A DNA stretch of 64,000 nucleotides, from positions 79,516,634-79,580,633 of the forward strand of contig CM066997.1 of assembly GCA_033977485.1 (NCBI GenBank), written 5' to 3'. The position numbers were made by a program, and so were the translations under genes. Under the pieces are notes generated by a model. The model was not told the origin of the DNA. It did not search any database and was given only the letters and a program-made list of their open reading frames with translations. Positions 23,241 to 35,552 of this stretch are shown piece by piece. Source of the stretch: Hydrangea macrophylla. Taxonomy: Eukaryota > Streptophyta > Magnoliopsida > Cornales > Hydrangeaceae. The stretch's first letter is position 1. The number at the start of each line of letters is the position of its first letter.

Positions 23241-24766
23241 TTATCTTATAACTTCATTATAGCTTTGAGGCTCCATTTCTAACAGATAGGTTAGAAAGTC
23301 TTGACCAAAGGATTTTGATGTTCTAACCCTTTTTCCAACGTCTAGGCTGAACATCAACATTCTCTTCTTGGGTTTTACTACTTTCTCCAATAGTCTCAAA
23401 TGTGCATTTTTTAGAACTATATTCCTCTTTACAAGGAAATACATTCTTAAAGAACGATGCATTTCTAGACTCCATGATCGTGGTCTTGTGTATATTTGGG
23501 TTTTTAGATTTGTGTACAAGAAACTGATATAGTTTTTGGACCTATCATTTCTTTCTTAGGAGTAGGTACAAGACCTTTACAAGACACCCCGACATTCATA
23601 AGAATTTGTAGGAAGGTTTTTAACCATTCCACAATTCATATAGGGTTTGATCAACTTTCTTTTAAGGTACCTTATTTAAAATATAATTTGCAGAGAGAAT
23701 TGCCTCCCCCCATAAGTTCTGTGGCAATCCAGAGCTTATTAACATAGCATTCATCATTTATTTTAAGGTACGATTTTTCCTTTCAGTAACTCCATTTGAT
23801 GGAGGTGAATAAGGCACACTGGTTTGATGAATAATTCCGTGTTGGGCGCAGCACTCACCATATGGTGCTACATATTCACCACACCTATCACTTCTTAACA
23901 CCTTAATCGTTTTACTTAGTTGATTTTCAACCTCTGTCTTGTATAGAATGAACTTATCCAAAGCTTCATCCTTACTTCTTAGCAAATACACACAACAATA
24001 TTTAGTGCAATCATCAACAAAAGTAATAAAATACTTATTACCACCTCTTGATTGAACCATTTTTAAATCACATACATCAGTGTGGATTAATCCAATGGTT
24101 TGGTGCTTCTTTTTATTGATTGAAATGAAGACTTTATTAACTTTGCTTCAACACAAGTTACCCATTTATAACTTGTATCAATATGAAAGCTGGGTATGTG
24201 GTCTAATTTAATTAATCTTCACAAAGAATTAAAATTAGCATGTCCTAGTTTACCATGCCATAAATTGGAAGACTCAAGCAAGTAAGCAGAAGAGGTACTC
24301 ATTTTATTGATATTGTTAATCGATACAATGGTCATTAGATTAAGCTTAAATAGCCCATCACTCATGTACCCCCCTTCTCCACATACATCCCAGCTTTAGT
24401 CAGTACTACCTTGTCCGACTCAAAAACCATTTGGAAGCCATGCTTGCTCAGAAGAGAACTAGACACTAGGTTCTTGCAAATTTCAGGCATATATAGGACA
24501 TTGTTCAAAGTTAGCTCTTTCACGAAAGTCATCTTCAGAACTATCTTTCCTTGACCTTCCACATTAGAAGAGGCTGAGTTGCCCATGAAAATTTTCTCAC
24601 AATTATTCATTGGCTCGAAGGAGTGAACATTGCTTTGTCAGAGCATATGTGGCAAGTGGCACCAGTGTCTATCCACCTTTCCTATGGTTTGAACCCGTCA
24701 AGTTTACTTCAAAGGCAACAGTTGACAGATTAATTTCATAAACATCCCTCGAGATATAGTCTAATT
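23241..24766 (-). pseudogene. Copia B: protease and integrase
   Basis: Stretch 24362-24610 matches the region after the protease active site (LTLNNVLYMPEICKNLVSSS). Integrase core lies in 23758-24060, with FVDDCTKY, the second acidic motif RSDRCGEY and the third SPPSNGVTERKNR; the normal second motif is SDRGGEY, so one Gly is replaced by Cys. 23241-23519 is the basic linker between integrase and RT. Frames are interrupted by stops. Confidence 0.8.
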
Positions 24767-25687
24767 CTACCATGTTAGCCTCTTAATTTTTCTTGAATTT
24801 TTTTGTGGCAGCCGACACTCTAAAGCAGAGTGTCCATTCTTACCACAGTTGTAGCATTTCCCTTGAAACTGAAATTTAGGCTTCTTGGAGATACCACCAT
24901 TTGGCCCCATTTTGGACCCTTTGCCAAAAGAAGGTTTTTTCTTCACACTAACACTTTGACCATGCTCAACCACATTAGCCTTGGCCATAATATTAGTTCC
25001 CACTTTCCTGTCATCCCCTTGGTCGTCTTCCTCAATTCGAAGTCTAACAATTAGATCTTCAATTTTCATCTCCTTTCACTTGTGCTTTAGGTAGTTCTTG
25101 AAGTCCTTCCAAGTAGGAGGCAGTTTCTCAATAATGGCAACAACATGAAAGGTTTCACTTAAGGTCATCCCTTCAGCATAGATTTCGTGCAAGATCACTT
25201 GTAGCTCCTGAACTTGACTGATCATAGTCTTTGAGTCCACCATTTTATAGTTGAGGAAGCTTCCCACTACAAACTTTTTTGACCTGGCATCCTCAGTTTT
25301 GTATTTTCTGTCTAAGGACTCCCACAGTTCCTTTGCAGTGGTCTTAACACTATACACATTATAGAGTGTATAGTGCAAGCCATTCAACACATAGTTTTGG
25401 CACAGGAACTTTGAGTGCTTCCAAGAATCAATGGCTAACACAACCTCTCGATCTTGTTCGTTCTCATTTGGAACAAGAGCATCTTCCTTCAAGAACCTCA
25501 CAAGGTTCAAAGTGGTAAGATAAAACAACATCTTTAGCTGCCATCTTTTGAAATTCACTCCATTGAATTTTTTGGGTTTCTCCTTGTATTTCATAGGAAC
25601 CGTTTGGATTGACGGAACCTTCACAGGGATCAAACCAATCACCATGGTGTTGGAGCCAGTTGCAGTAGGGTTCGCAGTAGGGTTCAC
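24767..25687 (-). pseudogene. Copia B: gag with CCHC zinc knuckle
   Basis: The ATG at 25687 opens a 203-codon gag N-terminus ([20 protein letters not shown], then [18 protein letters not shown]), the copia gag/UBN2-type domain that forms the particle. One in-frame TGA at 25076-25078 separates it from a 100-codon stretch with a basic region and the RNA-binding knuckle CYNCGKNGHSALEC (C72, C75, H80, C85 of that stretch). Apart from that stop, gag is well preserved. Confidence 0.85.
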
Positions 25688-26595
25688 AGTCTCATTTTAT
25701 CATTTCTGAAAATATTATCAAAGTAAAAATTAAATCCAAAATAAGAAAAGGATTGAATCATTTCCTTATGATTATTTCCAGAGTTGAATCTGAAAAATAA
25801 CTTCTGTTAAATAAATTTTTTTTATTCCTTTGAAATAAAACTGCTTCTGTTTGATAGTTTAATAATTTTTTTTATTATTTAAAAAAGAAATCAATCTATT
25901 TTAAGATTATTAGTAAAACTGTATTGATATTCAACAATCTGTTTAAATACAATTGATGTAAAATAGAAGCAGTAAAGAAAATTAATCTAATAGTAAAAAT
26001 CAAAACTGTCAATAGGAATTAGAATTACAGTAGTTAAAAGAAAGCAGAAACTGGAAATAAAATATCAGCCGAGGCCTGTGATATATTCACAGTTTCCTTA
26101 AAATAGATTTCCCACCTTACCAGAAGTGCTGGAGGATATCTCCGGCATCTGTCTCCCAGGATATAGCAGCAACTAATAGTCGACAAGCACGGTGTTTCAA
26201 CTGCTCCAGCGAACCAACTATGTCTATAACTCTCTCTCTCTCTCAAAAAATAAGAATTGTAAGAAAGAACTGGAGAACAGTCTAGAAAAGGAGTATCTAG
26301 ACTGAGGGAGAGACAACAGATTTATAGGATGAATACATCACAGTCCCTTCAATTTCTATAACCATTCTCTATTTAATTTCTGCATCAGTTTTGAAATCCC
26401 AAAAGACTTTGGTAATGCAAAACATGTGCGAAATTCCAAGAGTCACTTAATTATGTATATACAAAAATTGAAAAAACTAAAAATTGAGGGGTCCAAAAAT
26501 AAATACTGCATAGATAGCACCTGCACCCATACCCACGACCCGACTCGGCTTGGCACGGCCGGCTAGACTGACGGACAGACGACGGCGACGACGAT
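25688..26595 (-). other. Copia B leader, no primer site recognised
   Basis: Untranslated stretch between gag and the 5' LTR. A CT-dinucleotide run is at about 26225-26244. The bases next to the LTR read (on -) ATCGTCGTCGCCGTCG, not the TGGTATCAGAGC initiator-Met primer site expected for copia. A short GC-rich block (26530-26595) lies against the LTR and looks foreign to the AT-rich leader. The element could not replicate with this junction. Confidence 0.45.
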
Positions 26596-26925
26596 TGTGT
26601 GTGGAGTAAACCCAATGGGCCTTAGGTCCTCCCCCTCCCAAACCCATAGCTTGAAGTAGCTTTATAAATACACTTGAAACTCCTTGTAAATTTCCTATGT
26701 GGGACAAGGTAAGTTGTGAACCTCTTTCATTTCAACAACTCCTTGTAAGGGGTAATCTTTGAGCATTAATTTCTTATTCACCGAACAGTGGTTTTGGAGA
26801 TGTGAATATCCAAACTTCATCTCCTCATGGAGGAGAATACAAAATCACAAGGACCCCACTCAAACTCTAAGTGGGTCCACTTCTATTAGGTCTTAAACAT
26901 GGCCAAAATCAATATTTATCCAACA
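26596..26925 (-). repeat. Copia B 5' LTR
   Basis: Collinear with 19441-19798, with small indels (a segment near GGGTACCCC is missing here). Ends TGTGTGTGGAG and ATCCAACA on +. It contains the same TTTATAAATAC block (TATA-like on either strand). Confidence 0.75.
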
Positions 26926-26937
26926 ATATATATAGGT

Positions 26938-27548
26938 TGATGATGCCAAAATTTGGATTAGAGATAAGAATAATTAGACAGGAGAAATTGTGTGTGGTTC
27001 GACCCTGTTAATCAAGAGACCTACGTCCACGTGTGTATCAGAGCACTTACACTATGATATGAAATCACCGGTGGCATTTGGTGAACCAACAAAGGGATGG
27101 AGCTACCTGAGACTGGCCGGGCAGTGTGTATATATGTGTAAGGTAAAGTTGTTATCTCTTCTTATGAGGGTGAGGGGTTCCTTTTATAGTTTAAGAAACC
27201 CCCTCATACATGGCAAGTAAACTGATAAGGCAACACAATTTGATTAGGATCGATTAGCATAAATCATGTGAGTTTTCTAATTGGTTTAGGAAACTTTCTA
27301 AACATCCTATTAGTCTTCTATCTGGCGTAGGAAACCATTTGGTGCATTTTGGATCACGTCCTGGGTCGTGCTGTATCCATGGCGGGCCGGGCCTATGTTG
27401 TAATCCCTACCTGCTGGTCGGGCCTCGGAACACCTGGTCTACTGCTCGGGATGAGCCTAGAGATGACAAGATCTATCCCTAGATGAACCAGGCACTCCTT
27501 AGTATAGTGGATCAACTTTGCTATCACTGAACATTTTGGTACGTATCA
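26938..27548 (-). repeat. Probable 3' LTR of the Tat element
   Basis: On - it begins TGATACGTACC, a start typical of plant gypsy LTRs, and ends GGCATCATCA (611 bp). A TATA box (CTATAAAAGG, 27180-27189) is followed on - by a leader-like region ending GGGTCGAACCACAC, like a gypsy U5. A moderately purine-rich GGGAATGGGTGATAGC precedes it on -. The partner LTR is outside the window, so boundaries are inferred. Confidence 0.55.
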
Positions 27549-28007
27549 GCTATCACCCATTCCCAAGGATAATGTGATGCTTCATCAGATGAAGACTGGA
27601 AATTTGTATGGCTCAGGTAACCGTCCAGGATGCATCTCGGGAAACTACTCGGGCCGAGCCTATCGACTTAGTAAATCAAGGCTCGAACCGATCGAATACC
27701 TTGGGAGCTCAGGGTCGGTACTTGCCACGTGTCAAGAATTGGTTGGTATGGTCAGGATCCAACCAAACCGATGCAAAGGTAGTTAGACCATCACAATAGA
27801 ACTGGTTTGTCACGTTACGTAATTAATGCGCAAGTTTTTCGAAGCGGTGCTTGGGCAATCCAAGGCGCGAGATGTCGATTGTTAGGCAAGAAATTCCCTG
27901 GACCATCAGATCTGGGTGCATCTAGACCACTCATGTTGCCTATATAAGGGACACTTGGGCAATTCCTCATTCCTTTTAATGTCCAACTAGAAAATACTGA
28001 GCGATCC
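27549..28007 (+). promoter_or_regulatory. Region with + strand TATA box (27941-27948) before the antisense ORF
   Basis: No coding domain. GCCTATATAAGGGACAC at 27938 has the look of a plant core promoter on +, opposite to the Tat gag-pol strand. Before Athila inserted at 28007/44270, this sat about 840 bp upstream of the additional ORF at 44703. The sequence continues across the Athila at 44270. Confidence 0.45.
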
Positions 28008-29291
28008 TGATCTTGTCAAAATCAAGATATAAAAGTATACTCTACTTTAAAAGATTTGCAGTGTAGAAGTAGAGGTCGAACCTACAGAGATTGTATATTT
28101 TTATCCACTAATTTATAAAGCCTAAATCTAATTAGCTATTGAAAAAAACGGAATTTGAATTGGTTGTTTAAAATCCTACTATTAATTGGAATATGGAACT
28201 AAATAAAGTTAAACTAGGAATTATGGAAATAAATTATGAGTTTGAATCTAAGTAAATTAAACTATTGCAAAATTTAAGATTGTTTAAAATATGCGTGGAT
28301 AAGATCTAGGATTGCAAATCCACCACTAGCTATGCATCGGAGTTCTAGACTTTCTATTTTAAGTTCTATGTTTGGATAGTCATGATCTATCGTAGCTACA
28401 AGCCCAATAGTATCAACAAGAGGATATCGCTAGTTTAATCTAAGCATAATTCATCTTTGGTTCACATGAATTATCTACTTATAACTAGGGTGTAGCATAA
28501 CCCATCTTTCCTGGGCATGAATTATAAAAGATCTAAACATCACAATCACATAAGCACTATTATATGTAAATACTCCTATCAATCATAGAAATCAAGGACT
28601 ATTGAATTCAATAAGCATAAGGAAAAATCTAAGACAAGAATAGATCCAAACTACTCTTGATTATTATCATTAAAACTAATTATACATAAATAATCCACCA
28701 ACATACAATTACTATCCAATGCATAAAATCCTAAAATAAGAAAGCGTAGAATTCCTCCTTTACATAGCTAGGGTTTCATTGAAACCCTAGAATAGGAGTT
28801 AAGTTGCACATGGTTGACGAAAGCATGAAGATTGAGTTGATGGTTGCCATTAGAGACCTTCAAGCTAGATCTTCTCCTTCTTCTTGCCTTTAAAGTGATG
28901 TATGAATGAATGAATCTCTCCTCAATTGATTTAGAATGAGATATATATAGTTGTAGAGAGATTAGGAAGGTTTTTGTAAACCTAATCCAACTAAAACTGC
29001 TATAATTTGCTTTCTGGATGTAATTAGGCAATTTCATTCACACAGGGGTCTTCAGCACTCAAAAATACGTGTTTTACGTTTTCTGTATGGATCGTGCGAG
29101 CGGGCCGCTCGCGCGATGGGCCTTTTCCTTGTTCTTTCTTCTTGTTTTTTCTCCTTATTTAGCCCGAAATCCTCGCTTTCTTCTAAATCCTGACAAAAAG
29201 TGGAAAACGAAGTAAAATTACACAAAAACAAGATAAAGACAGCTAACAAATGTGAATTAAGGCATATAATTAGGATTTGTTCTCTCCCGAT
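28008..29291 (-). repeat. Athila 3' LTR (1284 bp)
   Basis: Reads TGATCTTGTC...CTCTCCCGATCA on +. It aligns with 42908-44269 at about 95% in the 360 bp I compared. It is about 78 bp shorter because of one deletion in the GC-rich cluster (29092-29119 against 43994-44095). TATA run at 28942-28949. Confidence 0.9.
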
Positions 29292-31304
29292 CACACCCTC
29301 AAACCTACATTTTGCTAGTCCTCGAGCAAAAAGGAAAGAAAAATACAACTACTAATAATAAAATTCCTAATCCATTTTCGCATGGATAACGATTGCACTT
29401 AGCCTGTGCAACAAGCCTTTTAAACCTCTAGGTGTCCCTAGTTAGACGAGTGAAGTCTCGTGAGAGTTCTAGTCAACAAGTCACCCACAACCATTTTTAT
29501 TAACTTGTACAAGAAAAAGTTTATTCAGAATTTTAATATTTCAACATCAATCATCTTTCCTTGATAAACTAAATCCAATAAAACTTTAGATTATCAATGG
29601 CAAAATAATCGTACGTCCACCCAAATCATGAAAGTAATCTGAAAACATCTATCAACAGATGCGATAGAATATATCAAAGACTTGAATGTGTGTTAATAGT
29701 AATCAAGTGGATACACAGCGACTATGAACTTGAAATATAAATTGGATAACTATCTAGCGATGCTTCGACTACAAATCTCATGCTATTAATTATACTCTAA
29801 AATAAAATTACTCGTAAACAGGTGTAATCACTCGGATATGTACGAATGAGATAACTATGTACAAAGCAAATAAATCTCGCATATGCTCGGAATAATGTAT
29901 GATGCGACAGAAAAATAGTCTCATGGATAGATATCGATCATCAAGTAAATATTATTAGTACCATGCTTATATTCCCTTTTTCTATCGGTTGCGTATTCAA
30001 ATCATGCTTCCCTAGAATCAACTAGGACTTTACAAGGGTTGTAATGTTGGTCGAGGGTTATAGCTAAGAAAAGAAAGGTAGGGAGGGATTCAAAGAGTCC
30101 TTGAGTAGATAGGGATAGCCTTAATATTTGTAACACATGGGCTTTACTACAACGACTATTTATTTCTCCATTCTTCTTATATATATATATATATATATAT
30201 ATTTTCACTTCATGTTTCTTCTTTTTTTTCAATCCTTTTTTCAACATCGATTTTAATATACCATCTTTTCCTTTCTTTTTTTTTTATACCTTTCTACTCA
30301 ATACTTCACTTTATATGAGTCATTCTTAGCCCAATTTCTTTATGAAAAAACTATTCGTCAACTACTCTTGGACATGGGTTAGGTAATATTTTATAGTGGC
30401 GAACTCCATATCGGAGTGGGTAGGATAATAGATGAACAAAGAAAAAGGCTTATTAAAAGGCTCAAAGAGGTGAACAAAGGATATGACAGTATTTTTTTGT
30501 TGGGTAGGTCAAAGGCCAGAAGGGTTTATTAAGACAGATGGCCTAATATCATTTTCTAAAGTCACATGATTCTTCAATATTACGATATCCAAGGAAATAG
30601 ATTCTCTTTTATTATTATTATTTTATTAAATATGGTACTTATAATACTAACTCGACTTCCAATCAAAATAAACAAATATTGAGACTAATCAACAAAATAA
30701 TGAGCTACGTCAATGAGATTCGATAAAAGTAGATTTAAACCCCTAAAAAAATGAATGAAAGGCTCTAAAGCTCACCGGGTTTTAGTCTCCACAATATTGC
30801 TATTTAGAAATCCAAGTTATATTATAATTCAATATCAATATGTATCCACATGACTACGTGCCGTGCAAAAAGAATATGCAAGTATAAGATATAAAGCAAT
30901 GATTCTAGCGATATATAGTTCTCAAGACATACCTTCATAGCTTCGGTAGACATCAGATTACATACTCTCTGAATCTCAAATTTTAATGAAATCTAATTAA
31001 AACAAGAAAAGTAATGCAATATTTGAAAAAATTAAGAGAAACAAATACAAGAAAAGAAAAACGTACTTTATTTATTTTCTAAAACTACTAGAATAAAATG
31101 TTTGTTCGTTTGTTTGTTTTTTTCCCAAAAAGAAATAACAAAAAGAAAAACAATATCAACAATAGGAAAAAGTACAATGAAAAATCCTTAACTACTAAAT
31201 CAAAATAACAACTAAAAATAAACGATTACAAAATAAAAGACTACAACTAAAATACACGAAAAATATCCATAGTACTCACCCCCAAACCAAATCACTACAT
31301 GTCC
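29292..31304 (-). other. Athila 3' untranslated region
   Basis: About 2 kb of AT-rich DNA between the last ORF and the 3' LTR. On -, GGTTTGAGGGTG (29292-29303) abuts the LTR and is the likely polypurine tract. A (TA)n microsatellite lies at about 30178-30200. No coding sequence seen. Confidence 0.6.
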
Positions 31305-32039
31305 CTATGCAGGTGGGAACATAATAATGACATGGATGTAATCCTCATAGAAGATGACCAGGACATCTGTGCCACGAAAAACGTCTGAAGGGGGTGGCAC
31401 ACCATCTCGGAAGTACCAATCAACCAACTCCCATTCCGAATGCTCTGTAGGGTCGAACGGCGGTACCATCTCAGTATAATCATCTTCAGCAATAATCTCC
31501 GGAACCACAGCTACCTCAGCCTCCTCAATGATACCCGGACCCAAATTAACCTCATCATCTATAGGGCTGGAATAAGGCACAAAAATCGAGGCTATGTCCT
31601 CAAGCAACCAGTCAGGGTGACCCCGACATTGTCGAACGACGTCCAGCACATAATCTGGGAGGTCCCTATAGGGATAGGTAACCTCAAGTGTAGGTACATC
31701 GGTCGATATAGGGTCAGACAATGAAATGGAAGCTAAACCCGAAAGAACTCCCTCATCAACCTCGGGCATATCGTCATCGGTCCAGGAATCGGCCAAATCG
31801 GAGGACGAAGACGACTCAGAAGAAGTAGGTGGAGCGCTATAAGGGCCATCAATGATAGTAGGGTCATCACCAAAAAGGTCATCCTCAACCGAAGAATTAG
31901 AATAGTCATGAATGGAAATGCGACCGGCTGCCCTAGGATGCAGTGAAGTGGCAGAAGTAGATGAACTAGAATCAAAAAAATAACTCGACTCAATCGACGA
32001 CCTATCTGGTGAATTAGGAGGAGAAATAGGATGGTCCAT
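31305..32039 (-). CDS. Intact 244-codon acidic ORF, last gene of the Athila element
   Basis: The ATG at 32039 opens 244 codons without interruption, while neighbouring Athila genes are full of stops. Product unknown. The N-terminus (about 1-45) is Ser/Pro-rich (MDHPISPPNSPDRSS); residues about 50-110 are rich in Asp, Glu and Ser; the C-terminal half has hydrophobic and acidic stretches (YRDLPDYVLDVV, ILGRP-like motifs absent) and ends VIFYEDYIHVIIMFPPA. I see no signal peptide, zinc finger or clear membrane segment. It follows the env-position ORF remains and could be their second gene or C-terminal part. It may be a decayed piece that happens to stay open, but 244 codons in AT-rich DNA is long for chance. 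Confidence 0.5.
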   Translation of the reverse strand: MDHPISPPNSPDRSSIESSYFFDSSSSTSATSLHPRAAGRISIHDYSNSSVEDDLFGDDPTIIDGPYSAPPTSSESSSSSDLADSWTDDDMPEVDEGVLSGLASISLSDPISTDVPTLEVTYPYRDLPDYVLDVVRQCRGHPDWLLEDIASIFVPYSSPIDDEVNLGPGIIEEAEVAVVPEIIAEDDYTEMVPPFDPTEHSEWELVDWYFRDGVPPPSDVFRGTDVLVIFYEDYIHVIIMFPPA

Positions 32040-32699
32040 AACGAGGGGATGCGAGTGAGATATGAGGATCAGGGTACACTATATGAACAAGTGGAAGCTA
32101 TAATCCTGAACTAAATCATGGGATTCTTTGAGATTTCATCTAACCCAAAAATAAGTCACAACCAAAAATTTATTAGTTACCGTTAGTAGAGTAGGAAACA
32201 AAATAATGTTATTGGGTATGAGAAAGTGTATCAGAAATGTTTTAAATTTAACTTATGCACGTAATGTGTAAATTTTAAGTCCAATTGAGAATTTCGACTT
32301 TGATTCCCCCAACCCTGAACCTAAGAGATCCATGGTATAGTGCAATGGAATTAGAAATGCTCTGTATTAATAAGAAGTACGAAAATTGCATAAGTGAAAA
32401 GTTTAAAGCATCTGAAGGCGAATTTGGAATGTCAACATATAAAAATTTTAGAACTATAAACAAAACCACAAAAGAAAAAAAAAAGTGCAAAACAAAATTA
32501 ATTACAGACCCAAATAATAAAAATGAAAAAGAAAGACAGAAAAAAACTAAGCTGGTCGAAGCCGGGTACATCATATCCTAATAAGAAACAAAAGACACAA
32601 TTGAATCATAAAAGCAGAGAAATAATAATAATACATGCCAAATGTCCGAAAATGTCTAAATCCCATCCAACCAAATACAAGAAAACAAAAACAAATGTC

Positions 32700-33859
32700 T
32701 GTATATCACCCAGCCCACATTAATCTAATCATCCCCAGCCTCCACCAACACAATCTCCAACCCTGTACTCCCTTGTCCTGTAGTATCAGCACCATCGCCA
32801 TCTCTGTCACTCCTGTCTCCTCCATCATCTCCATCGTCTCCAGTCTGCTCCTCCTTACCCGGCACCTCATCCTACTCCCCAGCCACCTATTGCGTCGGTC
32901 TCAAAAAAGCAGACTGGTAAGCAGCTTCGCCCTGGGCTAGAATGTCATGCAACTGATTCAAATGTGCCAGCTAGAAATATGAACGCATATAAATTTGGAG
33001 TCGAAGGGTCTCGCCACAGAACGTACACACGTCCCTATAAGTCCAAGCATAAGGGGTGTCCTCTGGTAAAGGTGGATGCTGCACTGCCTGCTATCAACGT
33101 GCTTGGACCTGCTCTTGGGCCCTCCTCACCTCTAAATCTAGACAATCTAGGCTCAACTTCCAATCAGTGGAAGCAAACTTCGGGATACGTCCATCTATCA
33201 GCTCGTCATATGGAATAGGGAAGGCCTTGGCCCGAAGAATGGTTGTAATGGTGCGAGGGTAGGGTAGAATGAGCTTATAGTCGACAGAATGATCAATGGC
33301 CTGGATGGCGAGACGCATGCCCTCCATAATCACGTATAGACTGCCCTGAACCAGATCGGCCACCACATATGTCCTGGATAATGTGGATAAAGGAGTGGAC
33401 TTAGTTTAGGACATTGAGTTTAGGCACTTCATAGGAATGGGAGGGGGTTTGGAGGGCGTTGGCAGTATTGTTAGGGTTAAGGGTGATGTCACGACCGTCT
33501 ATGGTTGTGGATAGATAGGCATGTTGGCTAAGAGATTGTTTATGGTAACGAAGGTTTTGGTAAAACAGACGGATGAGGCATGGGTAACTAATAAGGTCGG
33601 GGTTTCTAAAATAGAGCTATGGGGTCAATTTTAGGGTGGTTAAGGTGTTGTGGCCCTATTTGGTATCCTTATCAGACGTGAAGAATTCAGCGTCGATAGC
33701 GGCCTCATAGTTGAGGCCGCAGTTGGCGTATTTAGGGCCGAGTTCGTTTGGGTTTGGGTCATCAAGTGGAGGGGGCTGTGGGGTTTGTTTTTCTTTTCCC
33801 TATGACTTCTTTTGGGGTAGTTGGGAAGATGAGGTGGATTTTGCTAGTCTTTTAGTCAT
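32700..33859 (-). pseudogene. Env-position ORF of Athila, degenerate (putative plant transposon protein type)
   Basis: From the ATG at 33859 the - strand reads MTKRLAKSTSSSQLPQKK, then PNELGPKYANCGLNYEAAID, YFRNPDLISYPCLIRLFYQN, STTIDGRDITLNPNNT, and, after a frameshift, YVIMEGMRLAIQAIDHSVDY, LPYPRTITTILRAKAFPIPY and KLSLDCLDLEVRRAQE (33094-33366). Stops fall at several points. A basic start, then a P.L...FY.NL block and a helical LPY..I..I block, resemble the protein often annotated as a putative plant transposon protein in the post-pol region of Athila elements. That match is from memory of the family. No transmembrane segment is visible, so an envelope role is not supported. Confidence 0.6.
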
Positions 33860-33989
33860 TGTTTGGGGTGGTGGGGTTCGTTTTGGGGGTGTGTAAGAAT
33901 TTTTTTTTTAAAAACATTTGAAAATGCGGGCTTTAAAAGTGGATATGCCCAGAGATAAGAAAAGAGATAAGGGAGGGGGAATGGGTCAC

Positions 33990-35259
33990 CTGCAAAGAAA
34001 ACAAATCCCGATAAGGGATGCAATCAATATATAATTTTAACAGTGTAAATAAAATTAGTGTTCACGGGGGAACACCCAACAACTGTGAGAAGGGACTGCA
34101 CCCTTCCCACTCAGTGTCCCAACAAGGGCACACACATTGCGGTAAGTCATGGGGTACTTGTCGCGTGTTGAATGTATAATGCTCATCAATGTTAGCAAGT
34201 GACGTATATGTTAAAATTTATCCGAACTCAGAAATGAAATTTATTTCGTAATATAAGTTTTAGATACGGTTCAATAGAAGTATTAAGAAATGGAAAATTG
34301 AACGTCCATAATAATTGAAATCAAGTTTATAAGTATCTTTAGTATTTCAAATATCCAAGTAGAAATTTTGAAATGCTATGTGCTGAATATGAGTACTATG
34401 GTTCGTGATTCAATCTTGAACTTTATTGTACATTTATGCATTAAAATTGACACTTGATCTGATCTTAATTTCTATGATCAAGTATTGATTGTCTCTATAT
34501 GTAGAATGGACTAAATTCAACAAATGTGGGGGTCAACAAGTGTAATTCTGATTCTGTGTATAGAAAGCAACACACACAATTGTTCATACTACAGTGTGCC
34601 AATTCAGTACTCCCCAACTTACAAACCCTAAATCCATCCACACACGGTTATGATTTAGGTCATATGTGTGATAACTGGATGCATTCCAATAAATATATGT
34701 GTACGTACATACGTACTTTCATGAGTTAAGATACGCAAACCCAAGTTAAGACCTAAAATAATTGCTCAGTGCTATATAATTCAGAGTTTAATCAAACCCT
34801 AAAAATTAGTCCAGAAATCGCAAGTGATTTTGTCTAATCAACCCCTAAAAATTGCACTACCACATATAATCAAATAATAGTGTGTAGGGGTTTAGGGTTC
34901 ATGAATTCGAAACTGTGTGAGTGTACACATATATGTATATAGATACATACATCCCCAAATTAGAAACCCTAGCTATCATCAATGTATATTTGTGAGTATG
35001 TATATCTTTATCAGTGTGTACGAAGTCCTATGTGTGTGTGAGTTTATGGATTGATTCACAAATTTCTATTGATTTCACATAATCAAATCCTGATCAAGAA
35101 TTTAATGCGAATCGATCACATCTGTTCTTAAAACATGATGTATGTATACACATAGATAGATTGGTACGGTGTGTGGGCCTATGAGTGTATATATATGTAT
35201 GCGTGTGTATGATTTTATTTAAGTCATAGGTGCATATATATATAAATGTTGGTGTATAC
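33990..35259 (-). other. Putative intron upstream of the env-position ORF
   Basis: On -, GACAG|GTATAC at 35260/35259 is a good donor and TTTTCTTTGCAG|GTGACC at 33990/33989 is a strong plant acceptor. The 1270 bp between is AT-rich and has no open frame of note, as plant introns do. The next usable ATG (33859) starts the env-position ORF. Spliced reading is inferred from sequence only. Confidence 0.5.
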
Positions 35260-35510
35260 CTGTCTTTGAACAATCAAGTGTAAGAGGGGGTTTTGGCCGC
35301 GGATTGCTTGTGTTTAGCGGCGACAGCTGCTAGCTGCGTCTGGCGGCGGTGGTCTGCTGTGGCGACGACGGTCAGTTGTGGAGGTGGTTTTGATGGTGGA
35401 GAGGTGTGTGATAGACGGTGGTAAGGGAAAGAGAGAGACAGAGAGAGAGAGAGAGGAGAGTGAGATCGTGAAAGAGTAGAGAGAAGACGAAGACAGAGAG
35501 AGAGTGTTTC
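35260..35510 (-). other. Putative 5' exon (untranslated) of internal Athila transcript
   Basis: Downstream of the TATA box on - comes a CT-rich stretch (CTCTCTCTGTCTTCG; TCTCTCTCTCTC) and a GC-rich tail (CCGTCGTCGCCACAGCAGACC), then the donor at 35260. CT-rich leaders and higher GC than the following intron fit a plant first exon. No ATG-led long frame here. Confidence 0.4.
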
Positions 35511-35532
35511 TAAAAATTAGGGCACAACCCTA

Positions 35533-35540
35533 CTTATATA
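35533..35540 (-). promoter_or_regulatory. Internal TATA box in Athila
   Basis: TATATAAG on -, with the GC-rich palindrome cluster directly upstream (35553-35820) and a CT-rich leader downstream. This is the same order as in the LTR promoters of this element, but located 1.3 kb after the end of pol. Confidence 0.5.
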
Positions 35541-35552
35541 AAGAAGGGCTCC

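Noticed and set aside
26938..27548. GGGTCGAACCAC segment as part of a tRNA gene
   Set aside because: It resembles a T-loop box B motif, but no matching A-box or cloverleaf is present; it fits a gypsy U5 instead.
32285..32581. ORFs on both strands around 32300-32580
   Set aside because: Low-complexity A/T-rich frames rich in Lys or Phe/Leu, overlapping on opposite strands, with no recognisable domain.
32700..33859. Post-pol ORF as a true envelope gene
   Set aside because: No signal peptide or transmembrane segment is visible, so only the position is env-like.
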